Below are positions 43,521 to 45,297 of a DNA stretch of 45,297 nt, piece by piece (the first letter of the stretch is position 1; each line of letters begins with the position of its first letter). The notes under the pieces are model-generated. The model did no database searches. It worked only from the letters and a program-made list of their open reading frames with translations, and was not told the origin of the DNA. The DNA is from Seison nebaliae (lineage: Eukaryota > Rotifera > Pararotatoria > Seisonacea > Seisonidae): contig JALJEE010000393.1 of the NCBI GenBank assembly GCA_023231475.1, positions 1-45,297 of the forward strand, given 5' to 3'. The translations under genes and the position numbers were made by a program.

Positions 43521-43879
43521 TTGTTTTCAACTTGGATTTTATTCCTTGTCGATGGATTAATCACCAGTTCATTTGATGTTCGGTATAATCGGTATGTTAC
43601 GGTTTCGATTTTGTTTCTAAATAATTAATAAACATCAAATTTTAATTATTTAATTAGTACCTGCAGTATGATATTCAACATTCATATCGTCCATAAAAGT
43701 TAGTTTGACAAACTAATAAATATATTAGATATTTTTTGATTACCTAAATGTTTACAGGATTTCAAATGAAATATTTTTTTGCTTCTCTATTATACTTTTT
43801 TACGTATCTTTTGATTTCAATTGATGGACGGAAAACTAAATTTGAATTGATCGAAGGAAAAATCTAATGCGATGATCAA
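43521..43879. other. spacer between repeat cluster and transposase remnant
   Basis: No feature recognised. Confidence 0.45.
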
Positions 43880-44176
43880 TTAAAGAAAACTGCCCGAGAA
43901 TGCCATGAGATGGATAATTGTAACGGGTTCTATTCTACAAATGGAAGTCCTGAATTTGCTGAAAAAATTATCAGTAAAGAAGATAGAGAAGATATCAGCT
44001 CGAAAATTTTCGATCAGACTTAGATCGGGCGACCGAGCCGAATGAGGTAAAAGTTTCACCTTTTCTTCTTTAAAATAACTTACGTTAGGCTCACCCAATT
44101 TTAATGGCAGCTGCTGAAAAGTAAATTTATTTTCGTAGAAGACAAGAGAATCGTGTACAAAATGTTCGTGCAACAT
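43880..44176 (-). mobile_element. Tc1/mariner transposase C-terminal remnant
   Basis: A 98-codon frame contains FTFQQ, then VKLLPHSARSPDLSLIENF. This is the Tc1/mariner DDE core, where active elements have fxQQDxxxxH followed by LpWPaxSPDLNPIEnlW. The Asp after FQQ is missing (Leu) and the Asn of DLNPIE is Ser, but the Glu of IEN remains. The tail (CRIEPVTIIHLMAFSG) fits the usual end with SMPxR replaced. No N-terminal DNA-binding domain or clear terminal inverted repeats are visible nearby. Inactive fragment. Confidence 0.6.
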
Positions 44177-45141
44177 TTCTATATATTGTAGTGCTGTGCT
44201 TAATGACCCTAATATTTTATCCTTTACTCTACGTTCAATAGGCTATCAATCATCTTTTAACCTATATATATATAATGGACCAATATATACCACGGACTAA
44301 CTCACGTTACCAACCACAACTGTGACTCATCGATCACCATCTGTCGAACCGATAAGATAACGACAACTATCAAACTATCATTAATAATATCGATAAGTCT
44401 AAACGTAATATCAACTCCTCGCACATAATCACTACTTATCAATACATACTCCCTAAACTTTACCCACACATTCTTACCACCTAACCACAACTATTCACAA
44501 GCTACGTTCGCCAGACCATAAATGATTAATGACCAGAATTCAACTATTTAAGCAGAGACCAAAATACTGTAATCATCAACCTACTAGCGAAGAAGCAAAT
44601 TCATACCAATTTAGTTTTATCTTTCATTCGAGGAATTCTTTTACTGTAGATGTTCTATCTACTTTTTACCTCTTCCGTTATTCCACTGTTTACGTCTCAT
44701 CTCCGATCCATTTTTAATCATTCCTTACGTCATCCAACTTCTTTCCGTCTTATACTTCCGCCTCTGCTCATTTTCGTTGCGGCTCGCAAGCACTACGGAT
44801 CGATATCTTCATAACTACTTTCCATTGTCGTCAAGAAACTCCTTCCTGACTTAATTTATTATTTGTTTATTTGAATTTGAATTAAATAAATCCTGAACCC
44901 AGCCACTTCAGCTGTATTTTTAAATTTAAATCAAGATTACATTATGAGGACATAAAATTTATCGGTATTTTGCAAAGTGTGGAGGTTGGTTATTAGACAT
45001 CCTATCCTTGTATACGATATATGAGAAGAACGTAAAAGATATTTTATTCGGAGAATCTTTCTTATTTTATTAATAGGAAAAGCATGAGAAAAAGATGTTG
45101 TTGTTTTTAAAAGAAAGAGTGCCGTGCTAAGCTTCTTTTTC
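44177..45141. other. intergenic, with possible transposon debris
   Basis: Contains the minus-strand frame at 44302-44490 listed separately. The stretch 44700-44830 is less AT-rich than the flanks, which would fit remnants of an imported element. No gene supported. Confidence 0.4.
44302..44490 (-). mobile_element. possible endonuclease-region remnant of a non-LTR element
   Basis: The frame reads VWVKFREYVLISSDYVRGVD, then LIDIINDSLIVVVILSV and ESQLWL, which follows the hydrophobic pattern of the retrotransposon exonuclease-endonuclease-phosphatase domain just before its GDxN motif. The motif itself is not present in frame. Weak, but it lies upstream of the reverse transcriptase remnant on the same strand. 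Confidence 0.2.
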
Positions 45142-45297
45142 TCATAAGATGGTGAACATCGGATTCTGTTGAAACCAATTATTTTGATTATTTCTATTTC
45201 CAGAACCGTATTTCCAATCCATCGGTTTTCCTTGATTTGAAATGTGCTGGACATTAATAGTTTCTGGACTTTTCCACCATGGTGCTTCTTCCTCTTC
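45142..45297 (-). CDS. C-terminal 51 residues of a gene running off the right edge
   Basis: On the minus strand the frame is open from the window edge to a TGA at 45142-45144. It reads EEEEAPWWKSPETINVQH, then SNQGKPMDWKYGSGNRNNQN and FQQNPMFTIL. The Trp-, Asn- and Gln-rich composition with an acidic lead is clearly protein-like and better than the competing minus frame at 44937-45254. No ATG lies within it, so it is a partial last exon or gene end. Family not recognised. Confidence 0.6.
   Translation of the reverse strand, partial: EEEEAPWWKSPETINVQHISNQGKPMDWKYGSGNRNNQNNWFQQNPMFTIL

Overview
The window (AT-rich, roughly 70% A+T by eye) is animal nuclear DNA. Its protein-coding genes include a LAMP-type lysosomal membrane protein, a legumain, a three-Ig GPI-anchored adhesion protein, a LicD/fukutin-like enzyme, a cytochrome b5-fusion front-end desaturase, a secreted Kunitz inhibitor, an RRM protein and a SAC3/GANP-type protein. 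Introns are mostly 39-70 nt with T-rich 3' ends. A compact-genome invertebrate fits best. I lean towards an acariform mite or similar arthropod, with a nematode as the alternative; this is inference and I cannot name the species.

Layout. 0-3.2 kb: two unrecognised ORFs, then a signal-peptide protein with degenerate kinase motifs (2243-3199 +). It converges, with a 14-bp gap, on a long intronless SAC3-domain gene (3214-7299 -). A 28-bp minisatellite (about 7.42-7.80 kb) lies just upstream of that gene's start. 7.8-15.1 kb holds no gene I can support. 15.1-22.3 kb: Ig-domain gene (+), four-TM tetraspanin-like gene lacking the large extracellular loop (+), a DRYPN-repeat protein with a well-folded-looking C-terminal domain (-), and a single-pass membrane protein with a basic tail (-). 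24.6-34.1 kb is a run of plus-strand genes: front-end desaturase, legumain (11 exons), LicD/fukutin-like enzyme, Kunitz inhibitor and LAMP (7 exons including a proposed 12-nt microexon). 37.5-39.6 kb: a Q/N-rich two-RRM protein. 39.6-45.3 kb: an initiator tRNA-Met gene, a DUF4806-like ORF, decayed transposon pieces (non-LTR reverse transcriptase and Tc1/mariner transposase, both minus strand), a cluster of palindromic repeats, and the C-terminus of a gene running off the right edge.

Two gene classes are mixed. Five genes are intronless (kinase-like, SAC3, DRYPN protein, membrane protein, desaturase); the others are split by very small introns. Legumain and LAMP would meet in the lysosome, but otherwise I see no common pathway. 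These are independent single genes, not an operon.

The observation I rate highest is in the introns. Of 30 introns placed by reading-frame continuity and protein-family conservation, 25 have T at intron position +3 (GTT...) and only 6 have G at +5. This is very unlike the usual GTRAGT 5' splice site and suggests altered 5' splice-site recognition in this organism. Other notable points: an initiator tRNA with a G:U pair inside the conserved three-G:C anticodon-stem motif, a Q-to-H change in the third His box of the desaturase, the loop-less tetraspanin, and the GGTGACGAAATCACC repeat cluster.
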